DNA of 41,874 nucleotides from positions 1-41,874 of the forward strand of contig NZ_JAALLT010000001.1 in NCBI RefSeq assembly GCF_011059145.1, read 5' to 3'. The stretch's first letter is position 1. Each line of letters opens with the position of its first letter. Origin of the DNA: Halalkalibaculum roseum. Lineage in GTDB: Bacteria > Bacteroidota > Rhodothermia > Balneolales > Balneolaceae. Both the position numbers and the translations under genes were made by a program. A model generated the notes under the pieces. It was not told the origin of the DNA. It searched no databases and was given only the letters and a program-made list of their open reading frames with translations. Below, piece after piece: positions 33,955-41,874 of the stretch.

Positions 33955-36900
33955 ATGAGTAAGTACGTACAAGCGTTAATTGATGAAATAAAAGATAATG
34001 TTGACTTAAGTGGAGGCCTTGTTAGAGTAAGGATAAAAAATATTCCTGCTTTAATTCAGGAAGGGATAGCAAATTATATCTTAAAAGCTCCAAGGGGGTT
34101 AGAAGCTGACGGAACAAACTTCCACTTTTATTTCAGTGCGGATAAAATCCAAGCTGATATCAACAAAAGGATATATACTGATAGTGCGGTTAAGCAAAGG
34201 AATAAAGTTAAAGAGGGGGTTCTAACAACAGTTTATGAACCGGGTATTGTTGAAGAGAAGTCGATGCATGAAGCATCTCTTGTCATAAATAAATATCATG
34301 ATCTAAGTAAATGGTATAAGTCAGATCTCTTTGAGAATGTTGGAACTGCAATTTTGAAAGAATTTCCTAATCAAACTAAGCTGCTGAATGGATTTAGGAA
34401 ATATGCTAAAGAACTTTTGAAAGGTTCTAATGGATATTCAAATTTATGGGAAGTTATCAAGCGATTAGATTCATTGGAGATCAAGCATTTAGATCAAGAA
34501 AATTATTTGCCCAATATTTTTCTAAAAATAGGATTGCCTTGCCCTACAACAAATGATGATATAGAATATACATTTGAGCATTGCACAGATATTATAAAGT
34601 CGATAGGCGATTTAGTTTCATCTAAATCTTATTTGGGTCTAAAAAATGATTTATTAGAATATATTGAAAGCGTTGGACTTGAGGTAAAAAGAGAACCGAT
34701 AGGATCTTTTTATGATTACTTACTAGGTAGTCAGGCCAATGCGTTTGAGTTTGGGAGTCAACCCCTGGTACACTACATACTTAGTAATAATGAATCAGCA
34801 GACTGGTGGTATAAATTAGACCAAACTTTTTGGGAGGGATATTTAGAATATCTTTCAGGAAGCAATAAAAAGATTGAGGTTAAGGTACTAAATCGAATCG
34901 CTCAAGATTTTATTAAAGATGGTGAGCCTATTCCGATTGAAGGTAATATTGTAAGATTAGAAATAAACAATTTTGATAAACTTCAAAATCTAAAGCTTGT
35001 ATATGGTGGAGAAGAACAAGAAGCTGAAGAAAATACTATTGATTTAAATATAACTCCCCAAAAAAATCGGCACTGCATTGTAAGATTTGATGCGGATAAC
35101 TGTAAGCCCCTAACTTTAAAATTAATTCCAATTGGTGGGAGTGAAGAATCATTTCAAGCTGTAGCGGTCTACGATGAAAAGCCAACTATTCTTACTGAAA
35201 AGGGAGCAGAAATAGAGTGTATAAATGATGGTGGTTATATCAAAGGTTTTATTATTTCTGCCCTACAAGAAGATATCGAGCTTTATTGTAAAGAAGCAGT
35301 CAGCTCAAATAACGGCAGTGAAAATAACTATAAAAATTTAAGGCTTAAGCCTGTAAAATTTTACGAGTCTGTTACTATTTTTGAGTTTCTTTATTCTTTT
35401 GGAGAAGATGAAGAGTTAGGTTTTAAATTAGATGCTGTCTCTGAAGTATATAATTGGGATGTAATAGGTGAATCGAATGAGAGAAGTACGAAAGTAAATT
35501 CAGAGTTCAGGAGATTAATCGAAACCCACTATAATGAGAAGTCTGGGTACAAGTTTGAGTCCGATCGTCCAAGAAATCTTGGCAATTTGGAAGATGAAGC
35601 TTTAACTCATCATGGTAAGCCTTTTGCAATTTCTGTTGAAAATGTACTTAAAAAAAATTCAGTAAAAGAGTTAAACTCCCTGCCGATCGGTGTTCCTGAT
35701 ATAGATATTCCGAGTGATTTAAATAATCTTAGAAATGGAATTATATCCTCTCTTGAAGATACGGTAGGTATCAAAAGACCAGATATTAGGTCTATTAGTT
35801 TAACCGAAATTGATGGCTTAGGTGAACAGATCCGGGCATATCTTTCAGCATATAAAAAATGGTTAGATAAAACCGACCTTGCCTCTTGGTATGATGTCAT
35901 AATGTTAGTTGATGGAGATCAAGACAATACTAATGAAGAGTTTAGGCGTCATTGTGCTTATATCTTGGTATCTCCATATCATCCCGTGCGTTTGGCTTGG
36001 CAATACCGGGCACAATCAATTATGAAAGATTGTCTGGAGCTTGAAAATAAATGGAGATATTGTCCCTACGCTGCAGTTATTGATCCTTCTTCTGTTGCTG
36101 CAATTTTTGGGCTCACTACGAGTAAAAATGATCCCTTAGGAGATGAGCAAGTATTATTTAAATCAATTTCTAGTGATGATGACTATTGGGGTATTTATAA
36201 AAATGAGGAAGCTACTCTAGCTATCGATAAAGAAAATACTTTAGAAGCCCTTGAGGTAATTGGGTTTTCTAATTTAGATGAAAAGGTATCAATCCTAACA
36301 CAGAATCATATTAATTCAAGCCTGAAAGATGTTAATAAACTTTTGCAAACCAGGTCGACAATTAATGTGTTGGTACAAGGGGGAACCAAAAACAATCAGA
36401 ACCTAACTCAAGGTCTTAGTGATTGGTTAGGTGGAAAGTTATCAACTCAGGATAATACTACTAATTTAAACGAGTTAATTACCAACTCTTTTTTAAATAT
36501 CGTTCCAACTAAATTACATGTTTTTGATGATCGAGATCGAAAGCTACAGCCGGAAGAAGATGAATTGCTTCACTATTACCAATCTCTAGATGAAAAGATA
36601 TACTGGTATGATAGAGATAAGTTTGAAGCAAATGTGGATGATGATAAATCAAGAAATTATGATATAACTTTATTATTAAATATTGATCAAAACAAACCGG
36701 TATGGAAATCGGAACCCAGAGGAGATTCAAATCTTAACGGCTGGGGATCTCTATACTGTTTTAATCCATTATCAGTTGCCTCGATAACTTCTCAAAATAA
36801 TAAAGAGGGCAAGGCTGGAAATATTATTGAATACTACAGTTATCCTAAAGGTCTGGATCAGGCTAATACAATTGAAAATGATCTTTGGGCTGTTCAAAAT

Positions 36901-39372
36901 ATTCTTTCTTTAAACACTAAAAAGACACAAAAAATTGTTCGCCCCCATGATAAACCATTAAGAATGGCAACTGCTGATTCAACCTTTGCTGCAGTGTCGG
37001 CTGGTTCATTTAATTCAGGCTTCCTTTCGGCTTCCAGCGATTCTTACCTTTGGGATTTTCAAATGCCCGAATTTGGTAATAAAAGGGGGAGCCATTTAGG
37101 GTATTATTTATTAACGAGTGACACTGATCAAGGTTCTCAAATACGTGTTAGTATTGAGCGTTTTTTGACACAGGTTTTACCTGCTGAATCCTATGATGTA
37201 TCGACTGTCACCGAGAATATTTTAAGTCGTTATAAGTCATTAGGTTTGCCAATGCTTAGAAATTTGGCTTCAGGGGGGAATCGTGCTAGGGGTGAAATTG
37301 GTCTAATGATGGCTATGGAGATATTAGATCAATTGCTTGCTAGGCTAGATACTCAAGAAGAAAGTGAAACAGAAAATTCCTTGTTCTTAACCATACCTTT
37401 AGACCCATTTCAGAATATCCTAGATTTAATTTTTAACAAAAGAACAAGGAAAAATACCCGCCCCGACTTGATCGTTTTATGTATAAATGATGGTAATGGG
37501 GAAGGTCTAGGAGTTAAGATTACTCCTGTCGAAGTCAAGTATCGTTCAGGAAGACTAAACCCACAAGAACAAGAAAATGCGTTGGACCAAGCAAGAAATT
37601 TTGCTGAGGATTTAGGCAAGCTTTTTCAAAAAGCTAGAGAAAGTGCTTTATGGGACCATTGTTTTAAAAATTTAATTGGTTCAATGGTGGACTTCTCCTT
37701 TTCCACTCAATTAATTAATTCTGAAAGTGGCTACGTAACGGGCGATGAGAAGAAAAAGATTGTTGCTAAGTTTTTTAGATACTTATCTCTTGGAAATCTT
37801 TTTAAGTATGATTCTTTAGATATTGATAAATATGGCAGGCTAATTACTTTTGAATATGGTAGAAATGAAGACGATAGCAACTATAATGAATTGAATAATA
37901 TATTCTCTCCCAAAGGTTTTGACGATGTGTTTTTAGTATCTAAGCAAAATACTATGAAAGTTCTGGAAACTGGGGGAGCTACTTTAGCTAATGAATTATA
38001 TGAGCAAGTTGGAGATTGGGATTTTAAAAGTTCAGTGCAAGGTAATCAGCAGCAACCTTTGATTAACAAAGAACAGGGAAATGGGGCTACGGAAAAGGCC
38101 AAAGAAGAAATGGAAAAAGAGAATGGAAACTCTACCGAGGAAAATAACTTTGGAAAATCCCAAGAAAAAGATGGTCAATCATCATTGGTAAAAGAACATG
38201 ACGAAACTGGTGGTATAAAATTTAAGGTAGGAACCTATGACACGGGATTTAAAAAGGAAGATATTCACTATTGGCCAAGTAATACCAATTTAACACAATT
38301 AAATACTGGTGTCTTAGGGAATTTAGGTACGGGGAAAACCCAGTTATTGCAAACCTTGATACATAAAATATCAATAAGTAAAGGAAATAATCGCGGTATT
38401 ACCCCGAAGGTATTGGTTTTAGATACAAAGCGGGATTATGCCTCCCTAGAAGAACCCGGGAATGAAGATTTTGTAAAAAGTATAGATGCCAAACAGTATA
38501 AACCATATAGGTTGCCTATTAACTATTTTGATATTAGAGGGTCTAAGGACGAGAATCCAGCTTATACCAAAGCTAGATTATTTTATGATTTTTTAAGTAA
38601 GATTTACGGGGGAATTGGTCCAAAACAAGAAACTGTAATACTTAATAGTGTTATTAAATCATTCGAGGATGCTGGTTATAGTAGTAGTATGAATGACTAT
38701 AGCTCTATAAGGATACCTACAATAAAGACGGTACTAGAAAAGTATAAGGAAATTACAGATGACCGTCAGGATGCTCCAAGATCTATAATGGAGAAATTAG
38801 TGATGAGTGAAATGTTTGAAACGAATCCTGACAAAATTGTGCCATTTGATAAATTCTTTGACAAATCGGTTATAGTTTCCTTGGCATCTATAGCGAATCT
38901 CGATAAAGATTTGAAACTAGCAATGATTGTATTCTTATCATTATATCGAGATTATATGCTAAATGTAGAAAAACATCCTTTCACTAATGGAAGCCCCAGT
39001 TTACGTGTTATTGATAGTTATTTAGCAATTGATGAGGCTAATTTAGTAATGGACCTAGATCTTCCAATCCTAGAAGATATTATGTTAAAAGGTAGGGAGT
39101 TTGGTGTGGGGGTTATCTTAGCGACTCAATATTTTCAACACTTTCCTAAGAAATATCGTGAAGCGTTGAATACCTGGTTTATACACTCAGTACCAGATAT
39201 TTCAAAAGCTCAACTCGAATCGATTGGTTTTACTGATATTGGGAATCATTTTCCGAAGAAGATTAAACAACAAGGTAAATTTGAATGTCTTTATAAAACC
39301 TTCAATTACGATGGGGCATTTATTAACACATTGCCTTTTTACAGGTTAGTTGAAGGGGGTTTTAGTTCTTGA
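33955..39372 (+). CDS. Giant nuclease-ATPase with PD-(D/E)xK and HerA-like domains (DptH-like)
   Basis: An 1805-aa protein. Residues 1-~1150 lack named motifs. A PD-(D/E)xK nuclease core follows: RPDLIVL with Asp1171, then PVEVKYR with Glu1193 and Lys1195, then a Gln-bearing helix. A low-complexity charged linker spans ~1362-1420. The C-terminal ATPase has Walker A GNLGTGKT (1455-1462), Walker B YLAIDEAN (1689-1696) and the sensor-like ILATQYF, as in HerA/FtsK-family DNA pumps. Large size, C-terminal GTGKTQ-type P-loop and third place in the operon agree with DptH, the large component of Dnd restriction. It would translocate on and cut unmodified DNA; that is inference. The 3' end overlaps the convergent glycosylase gene by 11 bp. 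Confidence 0.72.
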   Translation: MSKYVQALIDEIKDNVDLSGGLVRVRIKNIPALIQEGIANYILKAPRGLEADGTNFHFYFSADKIQADINKRIYTDSAVKQRNKVKEGVLTTVYEPGIVEEKSMHEASLVINKYHDLSKWYKSDLFENVGTAILKEFPNQTKLLNGFRKYAKELLKGSNGYSNLWEVIKRLDSLEIKHLDQENYLPNIFLKIGLPCPTTNDDIEYTFEHCTDIIKSIGDLVSSKSYLGLKNDLLEYIESVGLEVKREPIGSFYDYLLGSQANAFEFGSQPLVHYILSNNESADWWYKLDQTFWEGYLEYLSGSNKKIEVKVLNRIAQDFIKDGEPIPIEGNIVRLEINNFDKLQNLKLVYGGEEQEAEENTIDLNITPQKNRHCIVRFDADNCKPLTLKLIPIGGSEESFQAVAVYDEKPTILTEKGAEIECINDGGYIKGFIISALQEDIELYCKEAVSSNNGSENNYKNLRLKPVKFYESVTIFEFLYSFGEDEELGFKLDAVSEVYNWDVIGESNERSTKVNSEFRRLIETHYNEKSGYKFESDRPRNLGNLEDEALTHHGKPFAISVENVLKKNSVKELNSLPIGVPDIDIPSDLNNLRNGIISSLEDTVGIKRPDIRSISLTEIDGLGEQIRAYLSAYKKWLDKTDLASWYDVIMLVDGDQDNTNEEFRRHCAYILVSPYHPVRLAWQYRAQSIMKDCLELENKWRYCPYAAVIDPSSVAAIFGLTTSKNDPLGDEQVLFKSISSDDDYWGIYKNEEATLAIDKENTLEALEVIGFSNLDEKVSILTQNHINSSLKDVNKLLQTRSTINVLVQGGTKNNQNLTQGLSDWLGGKLSTQDNTTNLNELITNSFLNIVPTKLHVFDDRDRKLQPEEDELLHYYQSLDEKIYWYDRDKFEANVDDDKSRNYDITLLLNIDQNKPVWKSEPRGDSNLNGWGSLYCFNPLSVASITSQNNKEGKAGNIIEYYSYPKGLDQANTIENDLWAVQNILSLNTKKTQKIVRPHDKPLRMATADSTFAAVSAGSFNSGFLSASSDSYLWDFQMPEFGNKRGSHLGYYLLTSDTDQGSQIRVSIERFLTQVLPAESYDVSTVTENILSRYKSLGLPMLRNLASGGNRARGEIGLMMAMEILDQLLARLDTQEESETENSLFLTIPLDPFQNILDLIFNKRTRKNTRPDLIVLCINDGNGEGLGVKITPVEVKYRSGRLNPQEQENALDQARNFAEDLGKLFQKARESALWDHCFKNLIGSMVDFSFSTQLINSESGYVTGDEKKKIVAKFFRYLSLGNLFKYDSLDIDKYGRLITFEYGRNEDDSNYNELNNIFSPKGFDDVFLVSKQNTMKVLETGGATLANELYEQVGDWDFKSSVQGNQQQPLINKEQGNGATEKAKEEMEKENGNSTEENNFGKSQEKDGQSSLVKEHDETGGIKFKVGTYDTGFKKEDIHYWPSNTNLTQLNTGVLGNLGTGKTQLLQTLIHKISISKGNNRGITPKVLVLDTKRDYASLEEPGNEDFVKSIDAKQYKPYRLPINYFDIRGSKDENPAYTKARLFYDFLSKIYGGIGPKQETVILNSVIKSFEDAGYSSSMNDYSSIRIPTIKTVLEKYKEITDDRQDAPRSIMEKLVMSEMFETNPDKIVPFDKFFDKSVIVSLASIANLDKDLKLAMIVFLSLYRDYMLNVEKHPFTNGSPSLRVIDSYLAIDEANLVMDLDLPILEDIMLKGREFGVGVILATQYFQHFPKKYREALNTWFIHSVPDISKAQLESIGFTDIGNHFPKKIKQQGKFECLYKTFNYDGAFINTLPFYRLVEGGFSS

Positions 39373-40033
39373 TGTTATTGAACCAATGGCATTCATCATT
39401 CAGCATACATTCCTGACATTTTGGATTCCTTTTTCTACAAATTAAAGAAGCGAAATCAAGTATAGCCCAATTAATTTTTTGATGTTCAGAATGATCGACA
39501 ATCTCTTTCGATAGCTTCTGTAAATAGGGGTCATATCTAATATCAGCAAGTTCTCTTGGACCAAAGAATCTTTCAAGTACACGCGCCATATTAACATCTA
39601 AAAGGGGAGCTGGCTTTTCATGAACATATGATATTATTGCACTAGCAATATATTGGCCTATAAGTGGTATTTCTTCGAGTTCTTCTCTGACAATAGGAAG
39701 GTTATTTTCAGCATCTGTCATCTCATCGGCAAGCATCTTTAATCTTTTAGCTTTTTGCCGATATAACCCAAATGGTCTTAAAGCTTCCTCTAACTCTTTA
39801 GTTTCCTTCTCATCAATTTCTTTCCAAGAGGAGAACTGCTCTAAAAAATTATAAAATTTATTCGAGACAGTTTCTGCTCTTGTTCTTTGAAGTAAAACTT
39901 CTGCAATAATTAACTCATAACTTCCTAGATTTTCTTTTCTCCAAGGGAATGAACGTCCATTTTTCTTAAACCAATCTAAAATCTCGTTCTGGAAAAAGGT
40001 TATTGTTTTTTGATCTATTTTATCCAGACTCAT
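39362..40033 (-). CDS. HhH-GPD DNA glycosylase, probable Mig-type T:G mismatch repair enzyme
   Basis: A 223-aa member of the EndoIII/MutY superfamily. Glu45 (AEVLLQRT), the helix-hairpin-helix (EIPLIGQYIASAII, 122-135), catalytic Asp146 (LLDVNMARV) and a canonical [4Fe-4S] loop with Cys199, Cys206, Cys209 and Cys215 (spacing 6-2-5) are all present. At the position that is Ser in MutY and Lys in EndoIII it has Tyr128, as in Mig.MthI, the thymine glycosylase beside the M.MthTI methyltransferase. The length also fits Mig, and it lacks MutY's C-terminal domain. It would remove T from T:G mismatches arising by deamination of 5-methylcytosine, protecting the methylated sites. It overlaps the convergent DptH-like gene by 11 bp. 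Confidence 0.82.
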   Translation of the reverse strand: MSLDKIDQKTITFFQNEILDWFKKNGRSFPWRKENLGSYELIIAEVLLQRTRAETVSNKFYNFLEQFSSWKEIDEKETKELEEALRPFGLYRQKAKRLKMLADEMTDAENNLPIVREELEEIPLIGQYIASAIISYVHEKPAPLLDVNMARVLERFFGPRELADIRYDPYLQKLSKEIVDHSEHQKINWAILDFASLICRKRNPKCQECMLNDECHWFNNIKN

Positions 40034-40108
40034 GAAAAGAAAAAGTTTAGTAATAAAAATTTAGGTAACAGCCAGATAATATAACTTTGGTATCCCTATA
40101 ATTACTCA

Positions 40109-40190
40109 AAACATAGTGACATTTTCCCCGAAACATAGTGATGTTTTATTCCAAACATCACTATGTTTTCCTCAAAAGATGCTGATGTTT
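40109..40190. promoter_or_regulatory. Array of four 16-bp palindrome-like units at 22-bp period
   Basis: Units start at 40109, 40131, 40153 and 40175, each 16 bp with 6-bp spacers TCCCCG, TATTCC and TCCTCA. They read AAACATAGTGACATTT, AAACATAGTGATGTTT, AAACATCACTATGTTT and AAAGATGCTGATGTTT; the form AAACAT-N4-ATGTTT is itself an inverted repeat, and units 2 and 3 are perfect inverted complements of each other. The 22-bp step is two helical turns, so bound proteins would line up on one DNA face. The array ends 76 bp upstream of the glycosylase start codon and may be its operator, or an island-end recombination site. Confidence 0.7.
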
Positions 40191-40197
40191 TTCTTGA

Positions 40198-40416
40198 GCT
40201 TTCAAAATCGCCTTTCAGTTAAATTGGGCCATTTTTTATGCAGGTAGGATTACTGCAGAGATTATAATAATAACTCCGGTATGGACTTCACCAAAGATCC
40301 CTAATTCCAATGGCTGGTGGAGCATGGATGATAACTGTCGAGGATTGGGAATTGAAGTTGTGTCTTCTACCGGAAACTACCGAATGGTCACGTTGAACGA
40401 GCCTGGGCATAGATGA
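40198..40416 (+). pseudogene. Possible gene remnant, 72 codons without a start
   Basis: An open frame without an ATG in its first half reads protein-like at the C-terminal side (TPVWTSPKIPNSNGWW, then SMDDNCRGLGIEVVSS, ending LNEPGHR). Its composition rises from AT-rich to host-like along its length. It may be the tail of a host gene cut off by the island's insertion, but it is not recognised and the evidence is weak. It holds the only coding-like signal in the 40034-40436 gap. Confidence 0.3.
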
Positions 40417-40436
40417 TCATTATATCTACTTAGACC

Positions 40437-41504
40437 CTAAACGGTACTTCCTCGCTTGCGATATTCCTGAATAGATACCACCAAAAGGGTGATAGCTGTC
40501 AAGGGGATAACAAAATATAGCATGGCATTGCTGAATATAGCCAGGCTCTCGTACCGGCTTGCCGCCATTACAAGATAGAACGTGTATGCTAGGTAGTACC
40601 CTAGTAAGAGAAGTCCCTCCCAGCGATTGATGGTACCTCCGGTAAAAAATATGGGAAGGCAGGCAAAGGCTACGGCAACCATAATCGGGATATCAAAATA
40701 AAAGGCCCCTTCTATGACGGGGATGCCTGAACCGGAAAAGATTCCCGCCAGACCTAAAACTCCCACTATATTAAAGATATTGCTTCCCACTACATTGCCG
40801 ACCGCAATATCCCGCTCCCCTTTTACTGCTGCTATGATAGATGTGACCACTTCCGGCAGGGAGGTTCCTGCCGCCACGACCGTCAAACCTATTACTATTT
40901 CACTTACCCCCAGGTAGGTTGCAAAGGATACAGCTCCATCAACAAGCCAGCGCGAACCAACAATAAGCAGTAAAAGACCTCCAACGATAAATAGGATTTG
41001 CACTAACCGGTTCCCTTCACCGGTTGAAGGGGAAAGCGCACTCTCGTCAACTGACTGGCCGGACTTGGTTCCCTGATAAATCAGATACCCTATATAACAG
41101 ATCAAACCTGAAAGAAGCAGCCAACCGTCCAGGGAGCTAATGGTTCGATCTATGGCAAACAGCAGAACTGTTATGGATAGGGCAATCATCAATGGAACAT
41201 CAAACTTTATCAGCTGGCTGGATACCCGCAGAGGTATTATGAGTGCCGATATGCCGAGTATGAACAATACATTGAAAATGTTGCTACCAATAACATTACC
41301 CAGAGCGATGTCTGCCTGTCCCGACAAAGCGGATTTTATGCTGACGGCAAGTTCCGGAGAACTGGTTCCGAAAGCTACGACCGTCAAACCAATAATCAAT
41401 GGGGATATTCCGAATTCAGATGCCACTTGCGAAGCACCGCGTACCAGGAGTTCAGCACCGACAATTAAAAATATCAGTCCGACCAGGAAAAAGAGTAAAG
41501 TCAT
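40437..41504 (-). CDS. CaCA-family calcium/sodium antiporter
   Basis: A 355-aa inner-membrane exchanger with ten to eleven membrane segments in two inverted halves. Each half has the diagnostic alpha repeat: VVAFGTSSPELAVSIKSAL with GNVIGSNIFNVL in the first, and VVAAGTSLPEVVTSIIAAV with GNVVGSNIFNIVG in the second. The Glu of each GTS-x-PE motif binds the cation. It resembles E. coli YrbG and archaeal NCX proteins, which exchange Na+ or H+ for Ca2+. The start at 41504 begins directly with membrane segment 1 (MTLLFFLVGLIFLIVGAELL). Monocistronic, downstream of the defence island and of host-like composition. Confidence 0.93.
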   Translation of the reverse strand: MTLLFFLVGLIFLIVGAELLVRGASQVASEFGISPLIIGLTVVAFGTSSPELAVSIKSALSGQADIALGNVIGSNIFNVLFILGISALIIPLRVSSQLIKFDVPLMIALSITVLLFAIDRTISSLDGWLLLSGLICYIGYLIYQGTKSGQSVDESALSPSTGEGNRLVQILFIVGGLLLLIVGSRWLVDGAVSFATYLGVSEIVIGLTVVAAGTSLPEVVTSIIAAVKGERDIAVGNVVGSNIFNIVGVLGLAGIFSGSGIPVIEGAFYFDIPIMVAVAFACLPIFFTGGTINRWEGLLLLGYYLAYTFYLVMAASRYESLAIFSNAMLYFVIPLTAITLLVVSIQEYRKRGSTV

Positions 41505-41596
41505 AAGTAATAGTTCACCTTAATTGAACGGTTCAATATAAGCCAGAGCTTCCCGGCTCATCAAGAACACAAGGACAGGTACTGGTACAGATCAGA

Positions 41597-41682
41597 ATGG
41601 AACACGGAAACCGCGGATGAGGCGGATTCTCGCGTGACGAATGATACATAATAATTCGAATCTGTGTAGATCTGTGGCATAA
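41597..41682. repeat. Family-1 repeat, left part plus degenerate right arm
   Basis: Starts ATGGAACACGGAAACCGCGG and contains GGCGGATTCTCGCG, then AATCTGTGTAGATCTGTGGC, but the terminal TCCGTGTTCCAT is missing; a family-2 element follows within 10 bp. Confidence 0.65.
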
Positions 41683-41691
41683 AAATGTAGT

Positions 41692-41874
41692 GTTACTTTT
41701 GTCTGGCCAAAAGTAACCAAAAGCCACCGGGGGTATTGAGGTGTTGTATTAATTATAATGGTCATTTGAAATTTGCTCATCTGCATTCAACGCTTTTACG
41801 TTGAACTTTCCCGCAATACCCCCGGACCCCCGTTTTAGTTTACCCTTTATCCGCACTTGGAGTTGTGAGGCAGG
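41692..41874. repeat. Family-2 structured dispersed repeat, copy 3 (cut by window edge)
   Basis: The start hairpin here reads GTTACTTTTG-TCTGGC-CAAAAGTAAC: the stem bases differ from copies 1 and 2 on both sides, yet pairing is kept. The CCGGGGGTATTG / CAATACCCCCGG stem and the CCGCACTTGGAGTTGTGAGG core follow. The window ends inside the core. Confidence 0.85.

Noticed and set aside
28683-40033. BREX, DISARM or classic type I/III restriction system
   Set aside because: No PglZ, BrxA/B, DrmA helicase, DrmB, HsdR/HsdS or Res-type helicase motifs were seen. The motor is HerA-like and the gene order fits Dpt-FGH better.
28683-40033. A genuine phosphorothioation (Dnd) system
   Set aside because: No cysteine desulfurase, DndC-like PAPS reductase, DndB, DndD or DndE is in the island or its flanks; only the restriction-like half is present beside a methyltransferase.
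39362-40033. Plain MutY adenine glycosylase
   Set aside because: It lacks the C-terminal 8-oxoG recognition domain and has Tyr in place of the MutY Ser in the active site; the length and Tyr/Asp pair fit Mig.
40109-40190. CRISPR-like regular repeats
   Set aside because: The units are only 16 bp, palindromic and separated by 6 bp, and there are no cas genes nearby. The spacing suits protein-binding sites, not CRISPR spacers.

Overview
The window looks like a chromosomal segment from a Gram-negative member of the Bacteroidota/Balneolota group. The evidence is a FecI-type sigma factor, FecR and STN-TonB receptor trio, a DUF5916 outer-membrane protein, several lipoproteins with clear lipoboxes, a Ser/Thr kinase with a C-terminal TPR region, and many dispersed intergenic hairpin repeats. 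The exact genus cannot be read from the sequence. No rRNA, tRNA or CRISPR array was seen.

Layout. 1-3.1 kb: two tandem minus-strand Ser/Thr kinases, one cut by the window edge. 3.4-8.8 kb: a small membrane protein, then an ECF sigma / FecR / TonB-receptor operon. 8.8-15.2 kb: a lipoprotein and an outer-membrane barrel protein, each preceded by a related ~0.7 kb repeat-rich tract, then small hypothetical genes and a lipoprotein/coiled-coil pair closed by a 42-bp perfect palindrome. 15.2-26.8 kb: housekeeping and envelope genes (SerA-like dehydrogenase, DUF5916 protein, GMC oxidoreductase with its small subunit, zinc alcohol dehydrogenase, NTF2-like lipoprotein, CIA30 protein), separated by long-hairpin repeats. 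27.1-28.5 kb: an HNH endonuclease with an N-terminal domain resembling sulfur-binding-domain nucleases, followed by a HIT protein.

28.5-40.1 kb is a strikingly AT-rich defence island, about one third G+C by eye against roughly half in the flanks. It encodes a complete C5-cytosine DNA methyltransferase, then three tightly coupled genes whose order, sizes and motifs resemble the restriction half (DptF, DptG, DptH) of the DNA phosphorothioation (Dnd) system: a 772-aa P-loop ATPase with an N-terminal DNA-binding-like domain, a 482-aa protein without recognised motifs, and an 1805-aa protein with a PD-(D/E)xK nuclease motif followed by a HerA-like ATPase. Convergent with these, overlapping by 11 bp, is an HhH-GPD iron-sulfur glycosylase with the active-site Tyr/Asp pair of Mig-type T:G mismatch glycosylases. 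No Dnd modification genes are present.

Inference: this is a restriction-modification system in which a Dpt-FGH-like, ATP-driven restriction complex is paired with cytosine methylation in place of phosphorothioation, and the glycosylase repairs T:G mismatches made when 5-methylcytosine deaminates. Just upstream of the glycosylase lie four 16-bp palindrome-like units at an exact 22-bp period, a candidate operator array. Beyond the island a CaCA-family cation exchanger returns to host-like composition, and the window ends inside a third copy of a structured dispersed repeat.
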